A DNA stretch of 64,000 nt from assembly GCF_001999725.1 (NCBI RefSeq), contig NZ_MDDP01000001.1:1-64000 (forward strand). Reading direction: 5' to 3'. The notes under the pieces are model-generated. The model was not told the origin of the DNA and ran no database searches. It saw only the letters and a program-made list of their open reading frames with translations. The stretch is from Cellulophaga omnivescoria (GTDB lineage: Bacteria; Bacteroidota; Bacteroidia; Flavobacteriales; Flavobacteriaceae). Each line of letters starts with the position of its first letter. Position 1 is the stretch's first letter. The translations under genes and the position numbers were made by a program. Shown piece after piece: positions 8,551 to 17,410 of this stretch.

Positions 8551-9384
8551 ATGTTACGTTTACTACAAATAGAATTTATAAAATTATGGAATAACAGAGC
8601 TAGTAAAGTTCTTATACTATCTTATTTTATTTTAATGATACTTATTGCTGGTATTTCTATGATAAAAGTTGATTTTGGTCCATTAAAATTTCATATAGCA
8701 GATGTTGGTATTTTTAATTTCCCATACATTTGGCATTTTAACACCTTTATGGCTGCTTTTCTAAAAGTATTTTTAGCAATAGTTATTGTATCTATGATAG
8801 CTAATGAATACAGTAATAAAACAATAAAGCAGAACCTTATAGATGGTCTATCTAAAAAAGAATTAATACTTTCTAAATTTTTAACAATAGGTGTATTTTC
8901 GTTAGCATCTACTGTTTTTATATTTTTAATTTCTTTGTTTTTAGGTTTAATTTATTCAGACTTTAATGAGTTTTCTATTATATTTTCTGATTTAGAGTAC
9001 TTAGCTGCCTACTTTATAAAGCTTATTGGTTTTTTCTCTTTTTGCTTTTTTGTAGGTATTTTGGTAAAACGCTCTGCTTTTGCTCTTGGCTTTTTATTTA
9101 TATGGTTTATTGGAGCAGAAATTATTCCTTACACTTATTTAGCATCTAAATACTCTAAAGAATTAGCAGATAATGTAACTAGTTTTTTCCCTTTTGGATC
9201 TATGTGGAGTACAATAACAGAACCTTTTAGCAGGTTAAATGTTATAAAATCTGCCGCACAGCAAGTTGGTGAAGATATCACTAGAGACTACAGTGTACAG
9301 CCATTACAATTGGTAATTGTATTATGCTGGACCGCTATTTTTATATATTTATCATACGCTTTGTTAAAAAAACGAGATTTATAA
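8551..9384 (+). CDS. ABC-2 type transporter permease
   Basis: A 277-residue integral membrane protein with about six hydrophobic segments. It begins MLRLLQIEFIKLWNNRASKV, the usual cytoplasmic lead-in (E-x-x-K-x-x) of ABC-2 permeases. The pattern ANEYSNKTIKQNLIDGLSKKE is the conserved first loop in which N-E-Y/F-x-x-x-T is followed by a coupling helix. It is the obvious partner of the upstream ATPase, with a short intergenic gap and the same direction. The two together make a half-size exporter that dimerises. No substrate-specific motif can be read. A short hairpin follows immediately and may limit read-through into the downstream secreted protein. Confidence 0.88.
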   Translation: MLRLLQIEFIKLWNNRASKVLILSYFILMILIAGISMIKVDFGPLKFHIADVGIFNFPYIWHFNTFMAAFLKVFLAIVIVSMIANEYSNKTIKQNLIDGLSKKELILSKFLTIGVFSLASTVFIFLISLFLGLIYSDFNEFSIIFSDLEYLAAYFIKLIGFFSFCFFVGILVKRSAFALGFLFIWFIGAEIIPYTYLASKYSKELADNVTSFFPFGSMWSTITEPFSRLNVIKSAAQQVGEDITRDYSVQPLQLVIVLCWTAIFIYLSYALLKKRDL

Positions 9385-9392
9385 GTATATTT

Positions 9393-9412
9393 AAGCGTTT
9401 TAGAGAACGCTT
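9393..9412 (+). terminator. Hairpin between permease and secreted-protein start
   Basis: AAGCGTT and AACGCTT form a 7-bp stem with a 6-base loop, followed by TTTT-like bases that run straight into the ATG two bases later. It could weakly terminate ABC transcripts or cover the translation start of the next gene. Confidence 0.45.
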
Positions 9413-9414
9413 TT

Positions 9415-12144
9415 ATGAAACCAACCACTAAACTACTACTTGCAATAGCTATGTTATTGCCCCTGCTCTCTTTTAGTCAAACACAGGCCTCTAATTGGTA
9501 TTTTGGAGAAGGTGCTGGTTTACGTTTTAATGGTGATGGTAGCGTTAGTGCACTTACAGACGGTAAATTAAATACAACAGAAGGTTGCGCAACAATATCT
9601 GATGATACTGGGAACTTATTATTTTATACTGACGGCATACGTGTTTTTACAAAAGACCATACAATAATGCAGAATGGTACGGGCTTGTATGGTGATCCTT
9701 CTAGCTCGCAATCTGCATTGATTGTTCCCAACCAAAAAGACACTAATATTTTTTACATTTTTACTGTAGATACTAGTGTTTTTGAAGCAGACCCAGATTA
9801 TGGCCTTAATTACTCTACTGTAGATATGTCTTTAGATGGTGGAAAAGGTGCTGTAACCTCTAAAAACGTTAGACTGTTAGATTACTGTTCTGAAAAAATT
9901 ACAGCGGTACTTAAAGATTGTTTTGATAAATCTGTTTGGGTAATTACCTATGCTACCAATGATGGTAGTGAAGGTGTTTTTGATACATTTCACGCCTTTG
10001 AGGTAAATGATACTGGTGTTGTTACTACCTCTGTAAAATCTAAAGTAAGTAGTTTTATTTCTGATAAAAGAGGTTATTTAAAACTCTCTTCAGATGGTAC
10101 TAAAATGGCATCTGCTAATGTTAGTCAGGGTTTATATTTGTACGATTTTGATGCAGACACTGGTGTGCTCACAAATGAACAACGCATAAACATTAATGCT
10201 CCAAATAAGGATCCATACGGACTAGAGTTTTCGCCTAATAACGAGTTGCTTTACGTACATACTTACAATGCTCAACAAGGATTAACCACAGAAACATCTA
10301 ATCTTTTGCAATACAATTTAATGGCTCCTAGTATTTCTGCTAGTGAAGTTGTTTTAGATGACAGAAATATTTACCGTGGCGCATTACAACTAGGTGAAAA
10401 TGGTAAAATTTACAGAACCATTGCTACTAATTATGACCAAGGTACACAATATTTAGGCGTAATAAATAACCCCAACCAAATTGGTAATGCTGCCAACTAC
10501 CAACATAACGCTGTTAATTTACAAGGTAAGTTTGCGACACAAGGCTTGCCACCTTTTATACAGTCTTTTTTTGCTAAAGAAGATTTGGTAAAAAACACAG
10601 ACGGTAGTACCAGTCCGTCTTTAACTATTTGTGAGGCAGATAACTTTACGCTAGAAGTGGATAATCTTCCTGGAGCAACTTATACTTGGTCTTTAAATGG
10701 AGTTCCAATAACAAATAATAGTAATATATTAAATGTTACTAATGCTACATTAGCAGATGCAGGAAAATATGCATTAGAAGTAACTCCTGCAGACCCATCT
10801 GAGTGTCCTATAATTGGGGAAGCACAAGTAACTATAAATCCGTTACCTATTGTTATAAATACCACTTTAACGCAGTGCGATTTAGATACTGATTCTACAG
10901 ATGGTTTTGCTAGCTTTAATTTAGAAGAGGCTAGTTTTTATATATCTAACGGTATAGCAGAGAATACGGTTAACTTTTATGCTTCTGTTGCAGACAGAGA
11001 TGCCAATTTACCTATAACAAACCCTGTTGGTTTTACAAACACAAACTTTAAATACCAAACAATTTATACCAGTGTTACTAATGAAAATGGTTGTATTGCC
11101 TATGCCGAACTTTATTTAGAGGTACAACCTACTACTAGTAGTTTACCTACAAAACTACCCTATTACGCTTGTGATAGTAATCCTTTTGATACGGAAATAA
11201 CAGGTGTTTTTAATTTAGAAGATATAAAAACTTTAGACTACCCAGGCTTAGAGGTTAATTTTTATGCATCTATCACAGATGCATCTTTAGAATTAAACCC
11301 AATTTCTGGTGAAAATTACATTTCTACTAGTGCTACATTATATGCTAGATTAGAAGCTAGCAACCAATGCCAAGGTGTAGAAGAAATTACTTTAATTGTA
11401 CAACCAACCCCAGAAGTTGTTATTAATAACGAGTATTTTTTATGTACAGACAATCCTGTTTTAGAGCTTAATGCAGAAGCTGGTTATGACGTTTACAATT
11501 GGTTTAAAATTGAACCCAATGGTACAGAAAATTTAATAGGCACCACTGCCAATATTACCATTAGCACTGTTGGTGCATATAAGCTAGAACTTGGTTATAG
11601 CTATAATGGAGGTGCACAAATATGTACAAATTATAAAGATTTTACTGTTACACCATCTAATATTGCTATTATTACTAATGTAGAGGTTAAAGATTTAAGT
11701 AACAATAATAGCATTGGTATTATTGCTACTGGAGATGGCGATTATGAGTATGCTATTTTAGACCCTCGCGGACCATACCAAGATAACAATACATTTACCA
11801 ACGTTCCTGCTGGTATTTTAGAGGTTTTTGTAAGGGATAAAAATGGTTGTGGAACTACAACTCCTTTTGAAGTGTCTGTAATTGGCTATCCTAAAATGTT
11901 TACTCCAAATGGCGATGCCATTAATGATACTTGGCAGATTGATGGTATTAGTGCTACATTTTTGGCCAAAAGTGATATTTATATTTTTGATAGATATGGT
12001 GTACTTGTTGCCAAAATTGACCCTAGCTCTAATGGTTGGGATGGTGATAGTAAAGGTATCCCGGCTCCTGAGTCTGATTATTGGTTTAGAGCTAAACTTG
12101 AAAACGGTAGAGACTTTAATGGTCATTTTTCTTTAAAACGATAA
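9415..12144 (+). CDS. T9SS type B sorting-domain secreted protein
   Basis: A 909-residue exported protein with a signal peptide (MKPTTKLLLAIAMLLPLLSF, cleaved around SQT). Residues about 25-390 form a repeated-strand region resembling a beta-propeller of cell-surface proteins (YFGEGAGLRFNGDG, LLFYTDGIRVF, with NGKIYR near the end). Ig/PKD-like modules follow (YTWSLNGVPITNN, and a run of ITxVxxxNGC motifs). The last 85 residues are a textbook type B gliding-motility-associated C-terminal domain: FTPNGDAINDTW, IYIFDRYG, GWDGDSKG, DYWF and a final FSLKR. It should be secreted by the T9SS machinery and held on the surface or released. Its position just after the ABC genes makes partial co-transcription possible. 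Function beyond surface display is unknown. Confidence 0.88.
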   Translation: MKPTTKLLLAIAMLLPLLSFSQTQASNWYFGEGAGLRFNGDGSVSALTDGKLNTTEGCATISDDTGNLLFYTDGIRVFTKDHTIMQNGTGLYGDPSSSQSALIVPNQKDTNIFYIFTVDTSVFEADPDYGLNYSTVDMSLDGGKGAVTSKNVRLLDYCSEKITAVLKDCFDKSVWVITYATNDGSEGVFDTFHAFEVNDTGVVTTSVKSKVSSFISDKRGYLKLSSDGTKMASANVSQGLYLYDFDADTGVLTNEQRININAPNKDPYGLEFSPNNELLYVHTYNAQQGLTTETSNLLQYNLMAPSISASEVVLDDRNIYRGALQLGENGKIYRTIATNYDQGTQYLGVINNPNQIGNAANYQHNAVNLQGKFATQGLPPFIQSFFAKEDLVKNTDGSTSPSLTICEADNFTLEVDNLPGATYTWSLNGVPITNNSNILNVTNATLADAGKYALEVTPADPSECPIIGEAQVTINPLPIVINTTLTQCDLDTDSTDGFASFNLEEASFYISNGIAENTVNFYASVADRDANLPITNPVGFTNTNFKYQTIYTSVTNENGCIAYAELYLEVQPTTSSLPTKLPYYACDSNPFDTEITGVFNLEDIKTLDYPGLEVNFYASITDASLELNPISGENYISTSATLYARLEASNQCQGVEEITLIVQPTPEVVINNEYFLCTDNPVLELNAEAGYDVYNWFKIEPNGTENLIGTTANITISTVGAYKLELGYSYNGGAQICTNYKDFTVTPSNIAIITNVEVKDLSNNNSIGIIATGDGDYEYAILDPRGPYQDNNTFTNVPAGILEVFVRDKNGCGTTTPFEVSVIGYPKMFTPNGDAINDTWQIDGISATFLAKSDIYIFDRYGVLVAKIDPSSNGWDGDSKGIPAPESDYWFRAKLENGRDFNGHFSLKR

Positions 12145-12222
12145 GCTGCGCTAGGGATTGAAGTGGCACCACGTATTTGCCGATAGGCAAAACGGAGTAT
12201 AGCGTAAAGCCCGCCCGAGCGT
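12145..12222 (+). ncRNA. GC-rich structured non-coding element (possible pseudoknot)
   Basis: About 56% G+C against roughly one third around it. TTTGCC-GATA-GGCAAA is a perfect hairpin, extended by CGT/ACG (12172-12194). GCGCTA (12148-12153) pairs with TAGCGT (12200-12205), and GGG (12154-12156) could pair with CCC (12210-12212) outside that stem, which would make a pseudoknot. It starts right after the stop codon of the secreted-protein gene. I recall similar segments in other flavobacterial genomes but cannot verify this here. It could be a small RNA, a 3' UTR element or a dispersed repeat. Confidence 0.5.
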
Positions 12223-12278
12223 CCAAAATACATTGCTTATTTGTATGCTTTTATTGCGGTATTTGTTACTTTTAATCT

Positions 12279-14264
12279 ATGAAATTTAAAGTTGTATCAA
12301 AATTTGAGCCTACTGGCGACCAACCACAAGCAATTAAAGAGTTGGTTAAAGGGGTAAATGAAGGAGAAAAACACCAAACATTGCTGGGGGTTACGGGTTC
12401 TGGCAAAACGTTTACAGTGGCCAATGTGGTAGAAAAGGTACAAAAACCTACATTGGTTTTAGCACATAATAAAACCTTGGCTGCGCAATTGTATTCTGAG
12501 TTTAAACAGTTTTTTCCAGAAAATGCTGTAGAGTATTTTGTGTCTTATTATGATTATTATCAACCTGAAGCGTATATACCTACTACCGGTACTTTTATAG
12601 AAAAGGATTTATCTATTAATGAAGATATAGAGAAGTTGCGATTAAGTGCTACATCTTCTCTACTTTCTGGCCGTAGAGATGTTATTGTTATTGCGTCTGT
12701 ATCTTGCTTATACGGTATTGGTAACCCTGTGGAGTTTCAAAAAAATGTAATTTCTATAAAAAGAGATCAGATTATATCTAGAACCAAATTTTTACACCAA
12801 TTGGTACAAAGTTTATACTCTAGAACTACTGAAGATTTTAGAAATGGAAACTTTAGAGTTAAAGGAGATGTGGTAGATGTTTTTCCTAGTTATGCAGATC
12901 ATGCGTTTAGAATTCATTTTTTTGGTGATGAAATTGAAGAAATTGAAGCTTTTGCCCCATTACACAACAAAGTATTAGAGGTATATGAGAATTTAAATAT
13001 TTACCCAGCTAATATGTTTGTTACATCTCCAGATATTTTACAAAATGCCATACACGCTATACAGGCAGATATGGTTAAACAGGTAGATTATTTTAAGGAA
13101 ATTGGTAAACATTTAGAGGCTAAACGCCTTGAGGAACGTACTACGTTTGACTTAGAAATGATACGTGAACTTGGGTATTGTTCTGGGATAGAAAACTACT
13201 CTAGATATTTGGATGGAAGACTCCCAGGAACTAGACCCTTTTGTTTGCTAGATTATTTTCCGGATGATTATTTAATGGTGATAGATGAGAGCCACGTTAC
13301 TGTACCACAAGTACATGCTATGTATGGTGGTGATAGAAGTAGAAAAGAAAACTTGGTTGAATATGGATTTAGATTACCAGCTGCTATGGACAACAGGCCA
13401 TTAAAGTTTGAAGAATTTGAAATGATACAGAACCAGGTAATACACGTAAGTGCTACTCCTGCAGATTATGAATTGCAGTTAAGTGGTGGTGTATATGTAG
13501 AGCAGGTTATTAGACCTACAGGCTTACTAGACCCTATTATAGAAATAAGACCAAGTTTAAACCAAATAGATGATTTGGTAGAGGAAATACACTTACGTAT
13601 AGAAAAAGATGAGCGCACTTTAGTTACTACGCTTACCAAACGTATGGCGGAAGAATTAGCTAAATATTTAGACCGTATTAGTGTACGTTGCCGTTACATT
13701 CACAGTGATGTAGATACGCTAGAACGTGTAGAAATTATGCAAGACTTACGTAAAGGTTTGTTTGATGTACTTATTGGTGTAAACCTTTTAAGAGAAGGAT
13801 TAGATTTACCAGAGGTGTCTTTAGTTGCAATTTTAGATGCTGATAAAGAAGGCTTTTTACGTAGCGCACGTTCTTTAACACAAACAGTTGGTAGGGCTGC
13901 CAGAAATGTGAATGGTAAAGCTATTATGTATGCTGATAAAATTACAGCTAGTATGCAAAAAACTATTGATGAAACCAACTATAGAAGAGAACGCCAAATT
14001 GCTTACAACACTAAACATAATAAAAAGCCTATGGCTTTAAATAAAAGTTTGGATAGTGCTTTGTCTCAAAACTCTGTTTCTACATACCATTTTGAAAAAG
14101 AAGAAATGCGAGCTGCAGAGCCAGATATGGCGTACTTAACAACAGACCAAAAAGATAAAATGATACGTGAAAAACGTAAAGCTATGGAAAAAGCTGCTAA
14201 AGAATTAGATTTTATGCAAGCGGCTAAATTAAGAGATGAAATAAAAGCTTTACAGGAAAAATAA
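12279..14264 (+). CDS. uvrB: Excinuclease ABC subunit B
   Basis: A 661-residue UvrB, the helicase-like subunit that loads on damaged DNA with UvrA and positions UvrC in nucleotide excision repair. Visible features are the Walker A GVTGSGKTFTVAN (about residues 38-50), the beta-hairpin region with SYYDYYQPEAYIP (about 90-102), the DESHVTVPQ box, TLTKRMAEEL, GVNLLREGLDLPEVSL and QTVGRAARN of the helicase core, and the C-terminal UVR domain ending MEKAAKELDFMQAAKLRDEI that contacts UvrC. The length is as expected. The start ATG gives the conserved F-x-P-x-G-D-Q-P-Q-A-I opening. The gene is alone, downstream of the GC-rich element, with a terminator after it. Confidence 0.97.
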   Translation: MKFKVVSKFEPTGDQPQAIKELVKGVNEGEKHQTLLGVTGSGKTFTVANVVEKVQKPTLVLAHNKTLAAQLYSEFKQFFPENAVEYFVSYYDYYQPEAYIPTTGTFIEKDLSINEDIEKLRLSATSSLLSGRRDVIVIASVSCLYGIGNPVEFQKNVISIKRDQIISRTKFLHQLVQSLYSRTTEDFRNGNFRVKGDVVDVFPSYADHAFRIHFFGDEIEEIEAFAPLHNKVLEVYENLNIYPANMFVTSPDILQNAIHAIQADMVKQVDYFKEIGKHLEAKRLEERTTFDLEMIRELGYCSGIENYSRYLDGRLPGTRPFCLLDYFPDDYLMVIDESHVTVPQVHAMYGGDRSRKENLVEYGFRLPAAMDNRPLKFEEFEMIQNQVIHVSATPADYELQLSGGVYVEQVIRPTGLLDPIIEIRPSLNQIDDLVEEIHLRIEKDERTLVTTLTKRMAEELAKYLDRISVRCRYIHSDVDTLERVEIMQDLRKGLFDVLIGVNLLREGLDLPEVSLVAILDADKEGFLRSARSLTQTVGRAARNVNGKAIMYADKITASMQKTIDETNYRRERQIAYNTKHNKKPMALNKSLDSALSQNSVSTYHFEKEEMRAAEPDMAYLTTDQKDKMIREKRKAMEKAAKELDFMQAAKLRDEIKALQEK

Positions 14265-14296
14265 AAAATGCCCTAAGTAATTTTACTTAGGGCACT
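14262..14296. terminator. Terminator between uvrB and hsp20
   Basis: TGCCCTAAGTAA and TTACTTAGGGCA form a perfect 12-bp inverted repeat with a tiny loop. The A-run on the left gives a strong U-tract for the leftward hsp20 transcript; the rightward uvrB direction has only a short T-run. Confidence 0.75.
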
Positions 14297-14364
14297 TTAC
14301 AAAAACTAACCAACCAAATCTAATATTGCTTTGTACTAGCATACAAAACAATATTTAAACTTTA

Positions 14365-14787
14365 TTAAGCAATCTCTATTAACCTTTTTGGCTTAGGTAA
14401 TGCTTCTTCTTTTTTAGGCAAAGTAAACTTTAGAATTCCATTTTTATAGGTTACGTTTATACTATCATCATTAATAGTATCTGGCAAACTAAAGGTTCTT
14501 TTAAAGCTTTTTACACTAAATTCTTTTAATGAGAACTTTTCGTTTACATCTGTTTTAACCTTTTCATCTAACACAGATACAGATAAAATATTTTTATCTA
14601 TTTCTATATTAAAATCTTCTTTTTCTCTGCCTGGAGCTAATAACTCCAAGGTATAATCTTTTTCGTTTTCCTTAATATTTACTGGCGCAGTGTTAGATGT
14701 ATTATTCTCTAAACCTCCATACCAATCTGTATTTAGTATTTCATTTAATAATGATGGAAAAACTGTATTTCTTTTAACTAAACTCAT
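14365..14787 (-). CDS. Hsp20/alpha-crystallin family small heat shock protein
   Basis: A 140-residue small heat shock protein, an ATP-independent chaperone that holds unfolded proteins. The alpha-crystallin domain runs from about residue 35 to 125 with NIKENEKDYTLELLAPGREKEDFNIEIDKNILSV-type strands, the conserved A-P-G motif, SVKSFKRTFSLPD and YKNGILKFTLPKKE. The C-terminus carries the RLIEIA tail, where the I-x-I-like element docks neighbouring subunits in oligomers. The ATG preceded by a TTG in the same frame is the preferred start, giving MSLVKRNTVFPSLLNEILN. The gene stands alone and shares a terminator with uvrB. Heat or stress control is likely, but no operator such as CIRCE is visible. 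Confidence 0.93.
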   Translation of the reverse strand: MSLVKRNTVFPSLLNEILNTDWYGGLENNTSNTAPVNIKENEKDYTLELLAPGREKEDFNIEIDKNILSVSVLDEKVKTDVNEKFSLKEFSVKSFKRTFSLPDTINDDSINVTYKNGILKFTLPKKEEALPKPKRLIEIA

Positions 14788-14992
14788 AACTAACAATTTT
14801 AAATTTTAATAATTTTCTTGTTATGTTACTTTTCAAATGTTATACCAACCTATAAATAATGACTTTTTGACATATTTAAATGATATTAAAGTGACAAAAA
14901 GACATATTTAGAAATGTTGGGCACGACAAATTGTGCTACAACAAACTATAAAGTAAGAGCAGTTAACGTTAAGTATTAAAAAAGTGAGGTAA

Positions 14993-15400
14993 TTAGTTTT
15001 GCTGAGCCTTAAATGCCTCTTCTATTACAGCTAAAGGAACTTCTTTATTTGGGTAATTATGCATAATAGATAAAACTTGTTGTATGGCCATTGGAGATAA
15101 TCCCATACCTAAACCTAATTTGTGAAGTTTGTTAATTTCTAATATAGATTGTTTTTCATCTACATTCATTAATTTAACTAGATTAAAAAAATGACTAATT
15201 TTTTCTGCTTCTGTACCTGGCTTTATACGCTCTATTTTTGCTTCAAAAAGAGAATCTAACACCACAGCATCTACACCTAAGTCTTCTGCAACTTCTACTA
15301 AAAAGTCGTACTCAGATTGTACAAGGCCATCAACCTTAGCCAAATCAATTAAATCTAATAATACACTAAGTTTTTTTAAATAATTGGTTTTTACAGACAT
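14993..15400 (-). CDS. TerB-like helical protein
   Basis: A 135-residue, all-helical protein. The start chosen is the ATG giving MSVKTNYLKKLSVLLDLIDLAKVDGLVQSEY rather than an upstream TTG-like extension. DLIDLAKVDGLVQSEYDFL is the typical first repeat of the TerB fold, where an acidic residue follows A-x-x-D-G and could bind a metal ion. The second half, MNVDEKQSILEINKLHKLGL and LSPMAIQQVLSIMHNYPN, looks like the matching later helices. TerB proteins are linked to tellurite resistance and membrane stress but have mixed roles. No ter operon partners lie nearby, so a tellurite role is not supported here. The gene is a single cistron between hsp20 and a divergent DUF1456 gene. Confidence 0.7.
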   Translation of the reverse strand: MSVKTNYLKKLSVLLDLIDLAKVDGLVQSEYDFLVEVAEDLGVDAVVLDSLFEAKIERIKPGTEAEKISHFFNLVKLMNVDEKQSILEINKLHKLGLGMGLSPMAIQQVLSIMHNYPNKEVPLAVIEEAFKAQQN

Positions 15401-15508
15401 AGCTAAATTTATTGGCAGCAATATACTGCATTTTATAAAAATCATCCAAAAAATTGTCTAGAAAATGTATAACTGAAGCATATCTATGTATCAATGGTAT
15501 ATTTATAG

Positions 15509-15516
15509 TAACTTTG
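15509..15516 (+). promoter_or_regulatory. Candidate -7 element for the DUF1456 gene
   Basis: TAACTTTG fits TAnnTTTG and lies 21 bases upstream of the ATG. A -33 element is not clear. Confidence 0.4.
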
Positions 15517-15537
15517 TGCAAAATAATATAGTTATAT

Positions 15538-15924
15538 ATGACAAATAATGATGTCCTAAAAAAATTGAGAGTAGCACTTATGCTACGTGATGATGATATT
15601 GTGGAAATTTTAAAACTAGTGGACTTTAAAATTTCTACAAGTGAACTTGGTGCTTTTTTTAGGAAAGAAGATCATCCTAAATATATGGAGTGTGGAGACC
15701 AAATTCTTCGTAATTTTTTAAACGGACTTGTAATTTATTTGCGAGGATCTAAGGATAACCCAACTACTCCTGCTGAAGCTTTAGCTAAAAAAGGAAAAAG
15801 TACCCTACCAAAGAAAAAAATATACGCCAACAACAAACCTAAACCTATTTACAAAGATAAGGTTAGAGAAAAGAACAGGTCTCAGGATCTTAGCAATGTA
15901 AAGTATAAAAACAAGAAAAAATAA
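15538..15924 (+). CDS. DUF1456 family protein (YehS-like)
   Basis: A 128-residue protein. It starts MTNNDVLKKLRVALMLRDDDIVEILKL and later has FKISTSELGAFFRKEDHPKYMECGDQILRNFLNGLVIYLRG, the repeated pattern of DUF1456, in which short helical modules N-D-x-L-R-x-L-R and F-x-R-K-x-x-H-x-x-Y occur. The C-terminal 40 residues are very rich in lysine (KKGKSTLPKKK, KPKPIYKDKVREKN), suggesting nucleic-acid contact. The biological role of the family, named YehS in E. coli, is not known. It is a single gene with its own candidate -7 element and a strong terminator behind it. Confidence 0.88.
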   Translation: MTNNDVLKKLRVALMLRDDDIVEILKLVDFKISTSELGAFFRKEDHPKYMECGDQILRNFLNGLVIYLRGSKDNPTTPAEALAKKGKSTLPKKKIYANNKPKPIYKDKVREKNRSQDLSNVKYKNKKK

Positions 15925-15941
15925 TATATTTTTTTAGCATA

Positions 15942-15976
15942 AAAAAAGGGACAATCTTTAAGATTGTCCCTTTTTT
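15942..15976. terminator. Bidirectional terminator between DUF1456 gene and sucC
   Basis: GGGACAATCTT and AAGATTGTCCC form an 11-bp stem with a one-base centre, flanked by A7 and T6. It serves both convergent genes. Confidence 0.88.
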
Positions 15977-15994
15977 AGTATTACTGTTTTTAGC

Positions 15995-17185
15995 TTAAGC
16001 CAAAACTTCTTTTACTTTATCTGCAGCTTCTTGGAACTGTACAGCAGACTGTACATCTAAACCAGAATTGTCTATTAATTCCTTAGCTATATCTGCATTA
16101 GTACCTTGTAAACGTACAATAATTGGCACATTTATAGTTCCCATATTTTTGTAAGCATCTATAACACCTTGAGCAACACGGTCACAACGTACAATACCAC
16201 CAAAAATATTAATTAAGATTGCCTTTACAGCAGGATCTTTTAATATAATTTTAAAAGCAGCCTCTACACGTGCAGCATCTGCAGTACCACCAACATCTAA
16301 AAAGTTAGCTGGCTCACCACCTGCTTGCTTAATTAAATCCATAGTTGCCATTGCTAAACCAGCACCATTAACCATACAACCAACGTTACCGTCTAAGTCT
16401 ACATAGTTTAAGCCTAATGCTCCAGCTTCAACCTCAATTGGATTTTCTTCACGCAAATCTCTCATTTCTGCGTATTGCTTTCTTCTGTATAATGCATTAT
16501 CATCTATAGATACTTTAGCATCTACAGCCATAATTTTATTGTCTGATGTTTTTAACACTGGGTTAATTTCAAACATACTAGAATCACTTTCTACATAAGC
16601 TTTGTATAAAGAAGCAACAAATTTTGTCATTTCTTTAAAAGCTACACCAGATAAACCTAAGTTAAAAGCAATTTTACGCGCTTGAAAACCTAGTAAACCT
16701 GTTGCAGGATCTATTTCTTCTGTAAAAATTAAGTGTGGAGTTTTTTCTGCAACTTCTTCTATATCCATACCACCTTCTGTAGAATACATAATCATATTTC
16801 TACCAGTAGCTCTGTTTAATAAAACAGACATATAAAATTCTGATGTTTCACTCTCACCAGGATAGTAAACATCTTCTGCTACCAAAACTTGGTGAACTTT
16901 TTTACCCTCTGCAGAAGTTTGCGGTGTAATTAGGTTCATCCCAATAATGTTACCTGCAATTTCTTCTACTTCGTTTAAGTTTTTGGCAAGTTTAACTCCC
17001 CCACCTTTACCTCTACCACCAGCATGTACCTGTGCTTTAATTACATGCCATCCAGTGCCAGTTTCTTCTGTAAGTTGCTTTGCAGCAGTTACAGCTTCTT
17101 GTGCGTTATGAGCAACAATGCCACGTTGTATACGTACGCCAAAGCTTGCTAAAATCTCTTTTCCTTGATATTCGTGAAGGTTCAT
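15995..17185 (-). CDS. sucC: Succinyl-CoA synthetase beta subunit, ADP-forming
   Basis: A 396-residue beta subunit of succinate-CoA ligase, which makes ATP and succinate from succinyl-CoA in the citric acid cycle together with SucD (not in this window). It starts [17 protein letters not shown], the standard SucC opening, so the ATG ten codons inside a longer frame is preferred. Seen features are the ATP-grasp domain with [15 protein letters not shown] (about residues 52-67), the ATP-binding [13 protein letters not shown] and [21 protein letters not shown], then the C-terminal CoA-ligase domain with [30 protein letters not shown] and [19 protein letters not shown] -7-like element lies about 28 bases upstream. 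It is monocistronic, divergent from lysA. Confidence 0.97.
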   Translation of the reverse strand: MNLHEYQGKEILASFGVRIQRGIVAHNAQEAVTAAKQLTEETGTGWHVIKAQVHAGGRGKGGGVKLAKNLNEVEEIAGNIIGMNLITPQTSAEGKKVHQVLVAEDVYYPGESETSEFYMSVLLNRATGRNMIMYSTEGGMDIEEVAEKTPHLIFTEEIDPATGLLGFQARKIAFNLGLSGVAFKEMTKFVASLYKAYVESDSSMFEINPVLKTSDNKIMAVDAKVSIDDNALYRRKQYAEMRDLREENPIEVEAGALGLNYVDLDGNVGCMVNGAGLAMATMDLIKQAGGEPANFLDVGGTADAARVEAAFKIILKDPAVKAILINIFGGIVRCDRVAQGVIDAYKNMGTINVPIIVRLQGTNADIAKELIDNSGLDVQSAVQFQEAADKVKEVLA

Positions 17186-17353
17186 ATATATTAGGTATAT
17201 TTTGTTCTGGTACAAAAATAAGAAACCAAGGTCAATTTCTCTAATTAATTTTAAGTTAGCTTTATATAATTATAGTGTATAATTGTAAATAACACTTAAA
17301 AATGTTTTATTTATAACAAATTGTTATTTTTTAATAATATTGCAACTATATTT

Positions 17354-17384
17354 TTTGAAGCTACCAATAACTATATTAATTTTG
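17354..17384 (+). promoter_or_regulatory. Candidate flavobacterial promoter of lysA
   Basis: TTTG (17354-17357) and TAATTTTG (17377-17384) are separated by 19 bases. This matches the Bacteroidota sigma-A layout (TTTG or TTG, 17-23 bases, TAnnTTTG). The -7 element ends 26 bases before the lysA start codon. Confidence 0.6.
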
Positions 17385-17410
17385 CTTTATAATATTTAAA
17401 CAATTTACAC

